Shown piece after piece: positions 8,123 to 16,940 of a stretch of 64,000 nucleotides of DNA (position 1 is the first letter of the stretch; every line of letters starts with the position of its first letter). Made by a program: the position numbers and the translations under genes. The notes beneath the pieces are model-generated. The model searched no databases. It was not told the DNA's origin and worked only from the letters and a program-made list of their open reading frames with translations. The stretch is from Mycolicibacterium sp. GTDB taxonomy: Bacteria; Actinomycetota; Actinomycetes; Mycobacteriales; Mycobacteriaceae. The DNA lies in contig NZ_JAEMTA010000008.1 in NCBI RefSeq assembly GCF_016462545.1, positions 57,665 to 121,664 on the forward strand, written 5' to 3'.

Positions 8123-8782
8123 GTGAGTCCAGAAGCAGTGGTCGCGACGGTGGGTTCGGACGTCCAGAAGCTCACTGCGAAGGGTCGCGCTACCCGGCAA
8201 CGGATCATCGACGGCGCGGCTGCGGAGATCCGCATCAACGGCGCGGTGGCCACCACTCTCGAAGACGTGATGGCGCGTACCGAGACGTCGAAGAGCCAAC
8301 TCTTCCACTACTTCCCACACGGCAAGGACCAACTGCTCCTCGCGGTCGCCGAGCAGGAGGCGGCACGCGTCCTCAGCGACCAACAACCCGAGCTCGGCCG
8401 GCTCACGTCCTGGGCGGCCTGGCAGCGATGGCGCGACGTCGTCGTCGAGCGGTACCGCGCACAGGGCCAACACTGCCCCCTGTCGACGGTCATGTCCGAG
8501 ATCGGCCGCACGCCGGGCGCCCAAGCCGTCACCTCGACGTTGATCGATCGCTGGCGTAACGAGATCGAGATCGGGGTCCGCGCCATGCAGGCGCAGGGCA
8601 AGGTCCCGGCGGGCACGGACCCGTCGCGTGCCGCGGCTGCTCTGTTGGCGGGCATCCAGGGCGGCGTCTCGGTATTGATGAGTACTGGCGACCTCAGCTA
8701 TCTCGAGGCCGCCCTGGACGTGGGCATTGCCGCACTGCGGGCTCAGGTCGAGGGCAGCGCGGCCTCCAAGCGCGCCACGTAG
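8123..8782 (+). CDS. TetR/AcrR-family transcriptional regulator
   Basis: A 219-residue regulator. The HTH lies at about residues 22-68 (RATRQRIIDGAAAEIRINGA, then TTLEDVMARTETSKSQLFHYFPHGKDQLLLAV), the standard TetR N-terminus. The all-helical ligand domain includes HCPLSTVMSEIG, a stretch seen in TetR proteins that respond to small organic ligands. GTG start at 8123. It diverges from doxX and probably controls it and itself through the palindrome at 8078-8097. The 3' end overlaps the convergent WS/DGAT-like gene by 40 bp. Confidence 0.9.
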   Translation: MSPEAVVATVGSDVQKLTAKGRATRQRIIDGAAAEIRINGAVATTLEDVMARTETSKSQLFHYFPHGKDQLLLAVAEQEAARVLSDQQPELGRLTSWAAWQRWRDVVVERYRAQGQHCPLSTVMSEIGRTPGAQAVTSTLIDRWRNEIEIGVRAMQAQGKVPAGTDPSRAAAALLAGIQGGVSVLMSTGDLSYLEAALDVGIAALRAQVEGSAASKRAT

Positions 8783-10020
8783 TCGTCGATTCCGCTCGGA
8801 CCGCCAAGCGCCGAGGAGGCCGCCTGCACCCCGATGGTGACGGTGTCACCGACCCCCACGACGACGTGCGTGAGACCCATCATCGGCGACAACCCGGCGA
8901 AGGCGGCGGCCATCACGACGGGAGCGCCCCCGAATGCGAAGTCGGCGACACCGCAGTTCACACTCGAGACCACGGTGTTGCCCGTCACCGCTGCCGGGCG
9001 CACGTCGGGGTCGAAACGTTGCATCCCCCAACGCAATAGCCGCGCAGGTGTCGCGGCGAAGGCGAGGTCTGCCGCGCGCATCGCCGGATGTCCGGCGCGC
9101 AGTCGCCGGGCGGCCAGATCGTCGGCGATGCGGGCGCATCGCTCCCTGGCCGCCAGCTCCGGGTACAGGCCGACGCCGACGTTGCCGAAGTGGTTGTAGG
9201 CCAAGCGCGGTGGCGGCTTGGTCATCGGCACCTCGGCACCCAACGACGATGGATCGTCACCGAGCGCACCGAGCTGGCCGGCCAGCGCCGCCGACACCGC
9301 CGACAGCGCCGCGACCGTGACCGTCGTTCCCGCCAGGTCCGAACGCTTCCGGGTCACGGTGCGTAGCGCACGGGGTTCCGACGGTCGGTCATTCGTCCGG
9401 AGCAGCGGCCGGAGTTCCGCCTGCGCAGGCACGTCTCCGGCCTCGACGTCGGCCAGCAGCCTCCGGTGCGCACGCGCCGCACGAAAGCCGGCCCACGGCA
9501 GGGCAAGCGGACCCGCAGCCGGCGGGTGGATCTCGGGCACCGTGCCACCGGTTCTGCCGAACATCAGTGCCGCATGCGCCGACGTGCGACCCCCGCCCCC
9601 GAGCGCATGCGAGATCTGGAGTACCGCAACGCTTCCGGGACCATCAACGCCAGGCACACCGAGAACCTCGGTGAACACGTGCAATCGCCACGCCGTCTCC
9701 GCCGCGTCCAGCTGCTCGGCGATCAGCGCACCGACCGCGCCGAGGCACGCCGCCCACGTCCGGTCCGCGAGCTCGTGCACGACGATCTGCGAGCGGTCGA
9801 CGTTGCGGCGAACCCACGACGGATAACCCCGCGCCGCACGATCGTCCACGCGTAGCAGGAGGTCGGGGCAGCGGCGCGCACGAGCCTCGACCTCGGCGAG
9901 CGCCTCGTCGACGTCGGTGGGTACGCCCGCGAATCCGAACAGTAGGAACGTGTCGTTGGGAATCTTGGCCGCCAACCAGTACGACTGCGCATCGGCCGGC
10001 GTCAGTCGCAGCGTGCTCAT
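8743..10020 (-). CDS. WS/DGAT-like condensation-fold protein with degenerate active-site motif
   Basis: A 425-residue protein with the overall plan of wax-ester synthase/diacylglycerol acyltransferases. The N-terminus LTPADAQSYWLAAK resembles the family's LxxxDAxFL start. A central segment (VLQISHALGGGGRTSAHA, about residue 138) occupies the place of the HHxxxDG catalytic motif. The C-terminal part has VVSSVNCGVADFAFGGAP and GLTHVVVGVGDTVTIGV, like the DUF1298 region. The expected HHxxxDG reads SHALGGG here, so the acyltransferase His pair is broken. It may be an inactive paralogue, have another activity, or be a divergent condensation-type protein. Family call moderate; loss of function is inference. 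Confidence 0.65.
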   Translation of the reverse strand: MSTLRLTPADAQSYWLAAKIPNDTFLLFGFAGVPTDVDEALAEVEARARRCPDLLLRVDDRAARGYPSWVRRNVDRSQIVVHELADRTWAACLGAVGALIAEQLDAAETAWRLHVFTEVLGVPGVDGPGSVAVLQISHALGGGGRTSAHAALMFGRTGGTVPEIHPPAAGPLALPWAGFRAARAHRRLLADVEAGDVPAQAELRPLLRTNDRPSEPRALRTVTRKRSDLAGTTVTVAALSAVSAALAGQLGALGDDPSSLGAEVPMTKPPPRLAYNHFGNVGVGLYPELAARERCARIADDLAARRLRAGHPAMRAADLAFAATPARLLRWGMQRFDPDVRPAAVTGNTVVSSVNCGVADFAFGGAPVVMAAAFAGLSPMMGLTHVVVGVGDTVTIGVQAASSALGGPSGIDDYVARLEAALPST

Positions 10021-10043
10021 GCGCCCAAGGCTAGGCTGCGGTC

Positions 10044-10847
10044 ATGCTTCCAGCAGCGAGTGTCGATGGCACCGTCCTCGTCACCGGCGCGTCGTCGGGC
10101 ATCGGCGAGGAACTGGCGAGGGAGTTCGCCCGACGTGGCCGCCACGTGGTGCTGGTTGCACGACGGGCGGACAAACTTCAAGCGCTGGCCGCGTCACTCG
10201 GATCAGCCGCCGACGTGCTGGTGGCCGATCTCGCGAAGGCCGGCGACCGCGCTGCCCTGCCGGGCCGGGTGGCCGATCTCGGCCTCGTCGTCGACGTCCT
10301 GGTCAACAACGCGGGTCTGAGTACTTCCGGCCCGATCGCCACGTCGGACCCCGCCGCCGAGCTGAATCTCATCGAGGTCGACGTCGCCGCGGTGGCCGAC
10401 CTGTGCAGCCGCTTCGTCCCCGGCATGGTGTCGCGCGGCCGTGGCGCCGTGCTGAACGTCGCCTCCGTCGGTGCGTTCGGACCGGTGCCGGGGCAGGCCG
10501 CCTACGGCGCGGCGAAGGCCTTCGTCCTGTCCTACACGCAGTCACTCGGCGAGGAGCTGAAGGGCACCGGCGTGATCGCTGCGACCCTGTGTCCGGGGCC
10601 GGTGAAGACTGGATTCGGTGCGGCCGCAGGCATTTCCGACGCGGACGCCGAGGCTGCCCTACCGAAGGCCATGTGGATCAGCGCGGCCGAGGTCGCCAAG
10701 ACGGCGGTCGACGGGTTGGCGTCGGGCCGGACGGTGATCGTCCCCGGCGCGTTCAACAAGGTCGGCGCCGCCGCGTACAAGGTGCTGCCGCGTCGGCTGT
10801 TGCTGCCGATCCTGGCCCGTAGCCACCCTGCCCTCAAGAAGAGCTAG
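10044..10847 (+). CDS. Short-chain dehydrogenase/reductase (SDR)
   Basis: A 267-residue Rossmann-fold oxidoreductase of the classical SDR type. It has the nucleotide-binding motif TGASSGIG (about residues 14-21), NNAG near 92, and the catalytic Ser and Tyr-x-x-x-Lys (YGAAK near 155). An Arg-rich segment after beta-2 (ARRADK) suggests preference for NADPH. The C-terminal tail PRRLLLPILARSHP resembles DltE-like SDRs that work on lipids. Divergent from the WS/DGAT-like gene with only 23 bp between starts, so the two may share a promoter region. The substrate is unknown. It ends with a 4-bp overlap onto the convergent hydrolase. Confidence 0.9.
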   Translation: MLPAASVDGTVLVTGASSGIGEELAREFARRGRHVVLVARRADKLQALAASLGSAADVLVADLAKAGDRAALPGRVADLGLVVDVLVNNAGLSTSGPIATSDPAAELNLIEVDVAAVADLCSRFVPGMVSRGRGAVLNVASVGAFGPVPGQAAYGAAKAFVLSYTQSLGEELKGTGVIAATLCPGPVKTGFGAAAGISDADAEAALPKAMWISAAEVAKTAVDGLASGRTVIVPGAFNKVGAAAYKVLPRRLLLPILARSHPALKKS

Positions 10848-11743
10848 TCGCCGCGTCCGATGTACTCGGTGATCAGCCGTGCCACGTCAGCGGGTCGGTC
10901 CAGTTGCATGAAATGACCGGCGTGTTCGACGATCTCGGCACGGCTGCCTGGCGGCAACGCGGGCTCCACCCACGTCGCGTAATCCGCTGAGGCACAGCCG
11001 TCGTCGGCGCCATGCAGGTAGAGCGTCGGCAGCCGAAGGCGCGACAGCCAGTGCGCGTGAAGGTCGGCGTACCGCGGTGGCGGCTTGCTGCCCCGGATGG
11101 TCGCCCGGTAGTACCCCAGCGCCGCGCGCCAGTTGGCCGGGGCGCCGATCGCATCGAGAACCAGCGCCGCGTCCTCATCTGCCGGATAGGACGGTGACCA
11201 TTGCCGCCACAGCCGGGGCACCACCCACGATGCGGAATGCTCTGGCAGCATGGGCAATTGGAAGTACATGATGTACCAGCTCCGCAGCAGCTGACGGGGC
11301 AGTCGCGTGAGCAGGGCACCGACGTCAGGCACCTTGCCGCGGAAGGTCGCGGCCGGCGGTACGGACATGATGACGGCCTTGGTGAATGGGCTGTCGGGCA
11401 TCGCCGCCAGACCGGAGCCCGCGATCGCACCCCAGTCGTGCCCGATCAGCACGTCGCGGCCGGTCGGGCCCACGGCGCCGAGCACCCGCAACGCGTCATC
11501 CATCAGCGCGCCGACGTGGTAGCTGCCGTCGGCCGAGGTGCTCGACGGGGCGTAGCCACGCATGAACGGTGCGACGACCCGCCAGCCCGCGTCCACCAAC
11601 AGCGGTGCCACCTTCCGCCACCCATGTGCGGTATCGGGAAACCCGTGCAGGCACAGGGCTATTGGCGCATCATCGGACCCCCATGACAGTGCCCGCAGGT
11701 GCACGTCGGGCGTGGGCACGTCGATCCAGCGGGGTTCAGTCAC
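10844..11743 (-). CDS. Alpha/beta hydrolase, epoxide-hydrolase-like
   Basis: A 299-residue alpha/beta hydrolase. The oxyanion motif is HGFPD (about 33), and the nucleophile elbow is GHDWGA (Asp at about residue 102). An Asp in the LHGADDG loop and His in EHAGHFMQLDRP complete the triad. An Asp nucleophile with HGFPD points to the epoxide hydrolase/haloalkane dehalogenase branch rather than Ser esterases. GTG start at 11743 with an AGGAG ribosome site. It lies 10 bp after an Mce-associated gene and is probably cotranscribed with the two such genes. The natural epoxide is unknown. Confidence 0.87.
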   Translation of the reverse strand: MTEPRWIDVPTPDVHLRALSWGSDDAPIALCLHGFPDTAHGWRKVAPLLVDAGWRVVAPFMRGYAPSSTSADGSYHVGALMDDALRVLGAVGPTGRDVLIGHDWGAIAGSGLAAMPDSPFTKAVIMSVPPAATFRGKVPDVGALLTRLPRQLLRSWYIMYFQLPMLPEHSASWVVPRLWRQWSPSYPADEDAALVLDAIGAPANWRAALGYYRATIRGSKPPPRYADLHAHWLSRLRLPTLYLHGADDGCASADYATWVEPALPPGSRAEIVEHAGHFMQLDRPADVARLITEYIGRGD

Positions 11744-11753
11744 GTGGGAACTC

Positions 11754-12371
11754 CTAGACGGGGGTGAAGTCGGAGATCAACCATTTGTCGCCGATCTTCT
11801 CCAACGTCACGCGAACGGCGGACGCCGTGTCGGTGGGTGCGCTCGCGCCAACGACGACCGACTGGTTGACGAACACCAGCACGACGGCCTTGGTGGGATC
11901 CGCAGAGACCGACCCCACCCGGGGCACCGTCGCCTTGGCCGAGATCTGCTGCTGCTTCGCACCGGGGATCACCACCTCGTTGATCAACGAGGTATAGGAG
12001 TCGCGAAAGTCGCCGGTCAGCAGGTTGCGCGCGTCGTTCAACTGCTGCTCGACCTTGTCCGGCGTGTACGACAGCAACGCGGCCGAACCCGTCGAGGCGG
12101 CCTGGATGGCCTCCGTGCGCGCGGCCGCGCTCTCGCGCACCGAATTGTCCACGTACTTGAGGAATCCTGCGGCCATCGCGAGGATCAGCGCGATGCCGGG
12201 CACCACCCCGTAGGTCAGGACCTTGGTCCAGTCGATGGCGCGGCGGTGCGGAGGTTCCGCCGCCGCCGCGGTGGCCTCGGACCCCTCGACGGCGTCGACC
12301 GTCTCGTCCGCTTCCGGCTCGTCGACGTCATCGACCTCGGGTGTCGGCTTCTCGTCTTGGGAATCTGTCAC
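11754..12371 (-). CDS. Mce-associated membrane protein
   Basis: A 205-residue protein. An acidic, low-complexity N-terminus (about 1-45) is followed by one transmembrane helix (VVPGIALILAMAAGFL). A periplasmic domain follows with the pattern YTPDKVEQQLNDARNLLTGDFRDSY and the closing EKIGDKWLISDFTPV. These patterns are typical of the Mce-associated proteins found downstream of mce lipid-import operons, where they help stabilise the importer. No mce gene lies nearby, so this pair is an orphan copy. The GTG start overlaps the previous gene's stop (GTGA), showing translational coupling. Confidence 0.87.
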   Translation of the reverse strand: MTDSQDEKPTPEVDDVDEPEADETVDAVEGSEATAAAAEPPHRRAIDWTKVLTYGVVPGIALILAMAAGFLKYVDNSVRESAAARTEAIQAASTGSAALLSYTPDKVEQQLNDARNLLTGDFRDSYTSLINEVVIPGAKQQQISAKATVPRVGSVSADPTKAVVLVFVNQSVVVGASAPTDTASAVRVTLEKIGDKWLISDFTPV

Positions 12372-12997
12372 GGCACGAACTCCACGTTGGACACCTTGGC
12401 GTCGTCATCGACCTTCTGGACCAGGATGCGCATGCGCCAGGCACGCGGCTGTTGTTCGGGTTGACCGACGATCGTCGACTTCACGGTGACGGCCACCAGA
12501 ACCTCCGCCTGGGTGGGCGTGTCACCCTCCTCGAGCGCCGCTTCGGTCACCGTGCCCTCGGACTTCGACTTGACCTGGCGTACGACGTCGGTGAACGACG
12601 GGGCGCGCTGTTGGAAGTCGTCGTAGAAGGTCCCCGTCGCCGAGTCCAGGATGCGTTGCACGTCGGCGTCGATGTGCTCGTAGTCGAGCGTGGTCAAGTT
12701 GATGGCGCCTTGGCGCCCGACCTGCAGGAACGTCTCACGTTGCTGTGCGAGATCCCTCGATTCCTTGGCCCGGTAGCCCAGCCAGCCGGTCAGGCCGCCG
12801 AGGACGAGTACGGCAACCAACCCGGCAATGAGCGCCAACCGACCGTGCGAGATGCGGGTCGGGGTGCCCTCGGCCGCGGGAGCCTCGGGCTCGTCGGATG
12901 CGTCAGGCTCGTCGGATGCTTCGGATGCGTCGGACTCGGCGGGCTCATCTTGGTCGGCATCGGGGACCACGTCGGGGGCAGCGTCGTCGTCTGCCAT
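12368..12997 (-). CDS. Mce-associated membrane protein
   Basis: A 209-residue protein with the same plan as its downstream neighbour. The N-terminus is Asp/Glu/Ser-rich (about 1-45). One transmembrane helix follows (GRLALIAGLVAVLVLGGLTG), then a periplasmic domain with LTTLDYEHIDADVQRILDSATGTFYDDF and the end VDDDAKVSNVEFV. The ATG at 12997 is used because GAGGAG lies upstream; the longer open frame to 13459 reads into the divergent hydrolase. First gene of a three-gene operon with the second Mce-associated gene and the epoxide-hydrolase-like gene. Its partner importer is not in this window. Confidence 0.87.
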   Translation of the reverse strand: MADDDAAPDVVPDADQDEPAESDASEASDEPDASDEPEAPAAEGTPTRISHGRLALIAGLVAVLVLGGLTGWLGYRAKESRDLAQQRETFLQVGRQGAINLTTLDYEHIDADVQRILDSATGTFYDDFQQRAPSFTDVVRQVKSKSEGTVTEAALEEGDTPTQAEVLVAVTVKSTIVGQPEQQPRAWRMRILVQKVDDDAKVSNVEFVP

Positions 12998-13176
12998 GTT
13001 CGCTCCTCTGGCCACCGTGGGCCTGGTCGGCCCGGGTACGGGCGTGTTCGTCGCGTCCAAGGTACGTGTCAGAGCCGCAAAGATGCCCGGCGGCTGCGCA
13101 TCGGGCCACGAGGCCCACGTCGGTCGGCGATTCCCGCCTGGGTAACGTGAGGCCGAAGTCGGTGGAGAGGACCAGC

Positions 13177-14040
13177 GTGAGCACCCTGAGCAGCGCATCG
13201 AAGACCGTTGAGTTCCGCGGCATGGACGACCTCGCCCTGGTCGCCGACGAGTGGAACCGCGACGCGGAGCCTTCGGCCAATCTGCCGTCGATCTTGATGC
13301 TGCACGGCGGTGGGCAGAACCGGTACTCGTGGAAGAACACCGGACAGATCCTCGCCGACGGCGGATTCCACGTCGTCGCACTCGACAGCCGTGGCCACGG
13401 GGACAGCGACCGCTCGCCGACCGCCAGTTACTCGGTGGAGTCGCTGTGCGCCGACACACTGCAGGTGCTCTACCAGATCGGTAAGCCGACCGTCCTGATC
13501 GGCGCCAGCATGGGCGGCCTGACGGGCATTCTCGCCGCGCACGAGGCCGGTGCCGAACTGGTCACCAAGCTGGTGCTCGTCGACGTCGTTCCCCGCTTCG
13601 AGAAGAATGGCAGCGCACGCATTCGCGACTTCATGTTCAGCGGTGTCGATGGCTTCGCCTCGCTCGAGGAGGCGGCCGACGCCGTCGCCGCGTACCTTCC
13701 GCACCGCACCAAGCCGCGCAGCGCGGAGGGGTTGAAGAAGAACCTGCGGCTGCGCGACGGTCGGTGGTATTGGCACTGGGATCCGGCGTTCCTCACCAAG
13801 CCGGAGGACGACCCGTTCGTCCGGATGGACATGCTCGAGCGGGCCGCCATCAATCTCGAGGTTCCCATCCTGTTGATTCGCGGCAAGCTGTCCGACGTGG
13901 TGAGCGCCGAGGGCGTAGCGGACTTCCTCGCCAAGGTGCCCCACGCGGAACTGGTCGAGCTCTCCGAGGCGGGCCACACGGCTGCGGGCGACGACAACGA
14001 CGCCTTCAGCGAGGTTGTCGTCGAGTTCGTGAACCGGTGA
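13177..14040 (+). CDS. Alpha/beta hydrolase (serine type)
   Basis: A 287-residue alpha/beta hydrolase with HGGGQNRYSW as the oxyanion region. The nucleophile Ser lies in GASMGG (about residue 110), the acid in IRGKLSDVV, and the His in SEAGHTAAGD near the C-terminus. A short cap precedes the acid. The GTG at 13177 is chosen, with GGAGAGG 6-7 bases upstream; the longer open frame to 12898 re-reads the divergent gene. It is translationally coupled (GTGA) to the large kinase/aminotransferase fusion and probably works in the same pathway, perhaps releasing its substrate from an ester or amide (inference). Confidence 0.88.
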   Translation: MSTLSSASKTVEFRGMDDLALVADEWNRDAEPSANLPSILMLHGGGQNRYSWKNTGQILADGGFHVVALDSRGHGDSDRSPTASYSVESLCADTLQVLYQIGKPTVLIGASMGGLTGILAAHEAGAELVTKLVLVDVVPRFEKNGSARIRDFMFSGVDGFASLEEAADAVAAYLPHRTKPRSAEGLKKNLRLRDGRWYWHWDPAFLTKPEDDPFVRMDMLERAAINLEVPILLIRGKLSDVVSAEGVADFLAKVPHAELVELSEAGHTAAGDDNDAFSEVVVEFVNR

Positions 14041-16940
14041 CCGGGGCACACCGCACCGTGGGCTTCAACTTCCTCGAAGAGCCGGAACTGCCCGCTCCCC
14101 AGGTGAGCGAGGAGCAGGCCGAGCAGCTGCTGTCGTCGCACTACGGTCTGACCGCACGGGCGGAATCGCTTGGCAGCAACCAGGACAAGAACTTCCTGGT
14201 GTTCGACGCCGCCGATCAGCTGCTCGGCGTGCTGAAGATCGCCAACCCGGCGTTCACGGCCACCGAACTCGCGGCGCAGGATGCGGCGGCCGAGGCCATC
14301 GCGCTGGCGGAGCCGACGCTGCGCGTCGCGGTGCCGCTGCCGAACCTCGCGGGGGACGTGGCCACCACCGTTACCGGTCTGCTCGACGGTCCGGCCCACG
14401 TCCGGCTGTTGCGGTACCTGTCGGGCGGAACGTTGGTGGGCAAGGGGTACCTGGCACCCGCCGTCGTCGCGAGCATGGGCGAGCTCGCGGGTCGGGTCAG
14501 CCGGGCACTGGCCGACTTTCACCACCCTGGCCTGGATCGCGCCCTGCAGTGGGATCTTCGATTCGGCCACGACGTCGTGCATGCCCTCGTGTCGCACGTC
14601 GAGGATCCCACGCAACGCGACCGCCTCACCACCGCCGCCACCGACGCCTGGTCGCGGATCGCACCTCTGATCGACGAACTTCCCCGGCAGGCAGTGCATC
14701 TCGACCTGACGGATGCGAACGTCGTCCACCCCGACGGCATCATCGACTTCGGCGACCTGTCCGATACCTGGGCCGTCTCCGAGGTCGCCATCACGCTGTC
14801 CTCGGTGCTGAGCCATCCCGGCGCCACGCCGACGTCGATTCTGCCCGGCCTCAAGGCATTTCACGCGATCCGCCCGCTGAGCACCGCCGAGGTCGACGCG
14901 ATCTGGCCGCTGTTGGTCCTGCGCACCGCGGTGCTCATCGTCAGCGGTGCGCAGCAGGTCGTGCTGGACCCGGACAACGAGTACCTGACCAATCAGTCCC
15001 ACGACGAGATCCGCATGTTCGAGCGGGCAACGTCCGTGCCGGTGGACGTGATGACGGCCGTGATCCGGGCAGAGCTCGGCCTTGCCGAGGTCCATGACGC
15101 CGTCCGTGGCGAGCCGATGATCCCCGGCGTGGAGACCGCCTCGGTGCGGACACTCGACCTGTCCGCCGTCTCCGAGGTGTTCGACACCGCCGCCGAAGGC
15201 TTCCTCACTTCGGCCTTTCGGGATGCATCGGCCCGGGCGGCGGTGGACGACGGCGCGACGCTCGTCGTCACCGAGTTCGGTGCGCCGGACCTGACCCGGG
15301 CTCCCCTGCTGAGCCAGGACTCGCCCGACGTCGTCGCCACCGGCCTGTCACTGTGGCCGGCCGAGACCGTCACCCTGGTCGCCCCGTGGCCGGGTGAGGT
15401 GCTCCGCTCGAACGGTGAATTCACCTTGCGCGGCAAGGACTTCGAGATGACGGTGACGGGCGATCCCATCGCGGACCACGTCGAGGCGGGCGCGCCGCTG
15501 ACCCCGGCCGCGGCCGGGGCCTGGATCACCGTGAGCGTCCGGCCGGCAGGCGCACCGGTGGCCCCGGCGTTCACGACGGCCGAACTGGCGCCCGGCTGGG
15601 TGGCCCTCTCGCGTGACCCGCGGCCGCTGTTCGGCCTGCCGGCACTGCCGGACACCGCGGCCCGAGACCTGTTGGCACGCCGCGATCAGAGCTTCGCCAG
15701 GGTGCAGGAGCACTACTACACGGATCCACCGCAGATCGAGCGCGGACGACGCCACTACCTGATGTCGACGGCCGGTCGGGTGTACCTCGACATGGTCAAC
15801 AACGTCACCGTCCTCGGACATGCACACCCGCGCATGGCAGACGCCGCCAATCGCCAACTGCGCAGGCTCAACACCAACTCGCGGTTCAACTACGAGGCGG
15901 TCGTCGAGTTCAGTGAGCGTCTCGCCGCTACCCTGCCCGATCCGCTCGACACCGTATTCCTGGTCAACTCCGGTTCGGAGGCAAGCGATCTCGCGCTTCG
16001 GTTGGCGATCGCGGTGTCCGGGCACCGCGACGTCATCGCGGTCGGTGAGGCCTACCACGGCTGGACCTACGCAACGGATGCGGTGTCGACGTCGACCGCC
16101 GACAATCCGAACGCGCTGACCACGCGGCCGGACTGGATTCATACGGTGGAGTCGCCCAACAGCTTTCGGGGCACCTACCGCGGCGCCGACGCGGCCCGGT
16201 ATGCGCCCGACGCGGTGGCCAAGGTGTCCGAACTGGTCGCGGCGGGCCGCCCGCCCGCGGGGTTCATCTGCGAGTCGGTGTACGGCAACGCCGGTGGCAT
16301 GGCACTGCCCGACGGGTACCTCCGGCAGGTCTACGACGCCGTGCGCGCAGCAGGCGGCTTCGCGGTCGCCGACGAGGTACAGGTCGGTTACGGCCGTCTC
16401 GGCGAGTGGTTCTGGGGCTTCGATCAGCAGCAGGTGGTGCCCGACATCGTGTCGATCGCCAAGTCGACGGGCAACGGCTACCCCCTCGGTGCCGTCATCA
16501 CCAGTCGGGCCATCGCCGAGGCGTTCAGTTCACAGGGCTACTTCTTCTCCTCGACCGGAGGCAGTCCGCTGTCGTGCGCGATCGGACTCACCGTTCTCGA
16601 CGTGCTTCGCGACGAGGATCTGCAGGGCAATGCGAAGCGGGTGGGCGGGCACCTCAAGTCCGAACTGCTGGCGCTTCGCGAGAAGCACCCCATCATCGGC
16701 ACCGTGCATGGGATGGGGCTCTACCTCGGCGTCGAGATGATCCGCGACCAGCACACCCTCGAACCGGCTACCGAGGAGACCGCCGCCATCTGCAACCGCA
16801 TGCTCGAGCTGGGCGTGATCATCCAGCCGACCGGTGAGCGTCAGAACATCCTGAAGACCAAACCGCCGCTGTGCCTGGACGTCGCGGGCGCCGACTTCTA
16901 CGTCGCCGCGCTGGACCGGGTCCTCACCGAAGGCTGGTAG
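14037..16940 (+). CDS. Trifunctional-looking fusion: APH-type kinase, beta-barrel linker, class III aminotransferase/phospho-lyase
   Basis: A 967-residue protein. Residues about 25-330 are an APH/choline-kinase-like phosphotransferase: the ATP lysine is in VLKIAN (about 67), the catalytic loop is HLDLTDANVV (His221, Asp223, Asn228) and the metal site is IIDFGD (Asp237). Residues about 345-540 hold beta-strands with TLVAPWPGEV, in the place where relatives carry an M23/lipoyl-like barrel. Residues about 542-967 are a class III PLP enzyme with LVNSGSEASDLALR, EAYHGWTY, DEVQVGYGR and the PLP lysine near 809 (SIAKSTGNGYPLGAV). Closest known relatives are AGXT2L-type phospho-lyases (ethanolamine-phosphate or 5-phosphohydroxylysine). 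Model: the kinase phosphorylates a hydroxy-amine and the lyase eliminates phosphate and ammonia. The substrate is unknown. Coupled to the hydrolase by GTGA; overlaps the convergent TetR gene by 17 bp. Confidence 0.85.
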   Translation: MTGAHRTVGFNFLEEPELPAPQVSEEQAEQLLSSHYGLTARAESLGSNQDKNFLVFDAADQLLGVLKIANPAFTATELAAQDAAAEAIALAEPTLRVAVPLPNLAGDVATTVTGLLDGPAHVRLLRYLSGGTLVGKGYLAPAVVASMGELAGRVSRALADFHHPGLDRALQWDLRFGHDVVHALVSHVEDPTQRDRLTTAATDAWSRIAPLIDELPRQAVHLDLTDANVVHPDGIIDFGDLSDTWAVSEVAITLSSVLSHPGATPTSILPGLKAFHAIRPLSTAEVDAIWPLLVLRTAVLIVSGAQQVVLDPDNEYLTNQSHDEIRMFERATSVPVDVMTAVIRAELGLAEVHDAVRGEPMIPGVETASVRTLDLSAVSEVFDTAAEGFLTSAFRDASARAAVDDGATLVVTEFGAPDLTRAPLLSQDSPDVVATGLSLWPAETVTLVAPWPGEVLRSNGEFTLRGKDFEMTVTGDPIADHVEAGAPLTPAAAGAWITVSVRPAGAPVAPAFTTAELAPGWVALSRDPRPLFGLPALPDTAARDLLARRDQSFARVQEHYYTDPPQIERGRRHYLMSTAGRVYLDMVNNVTVLGHAHPRMADAANRQLRRLNTNSRFNYEAVVEFSERLAATLPDPLDTVFLVNSGSEASDLALRLAIAVSGHRDVIAVGEAYHGWTYATDAVSTSTADNPNALTTRPDWIHTVESPNSFRGTYRGADAARYAPDAVAKVSELVAAGRPPAGFICESVYGNAGGMALPDGYLRQVYDAVRAAGGFAVADEVQVGYGRLGEWFWGFDQQQVVPDIVSIAKSTGNGYPLGAVITSRAIAEAFSSQGYFFSSTGGSPLSCAIGLTVLDVLRDEDLQGNAKRVGGHLKSELLALREKHPIIGTVHGMGLYLGVEMIRDQHTLEPATEETAAICNRMLELGVIIQPTGERQNILKTKPPLCLDVAGADFYVAALDRVLTEGW

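Noticed and set aside
13470..15095. 541-residue open frame on the - strand
   Set aside because: Antisense to the hydrolase and the kinase/phospho-lyase fusion, both with clear motifs.
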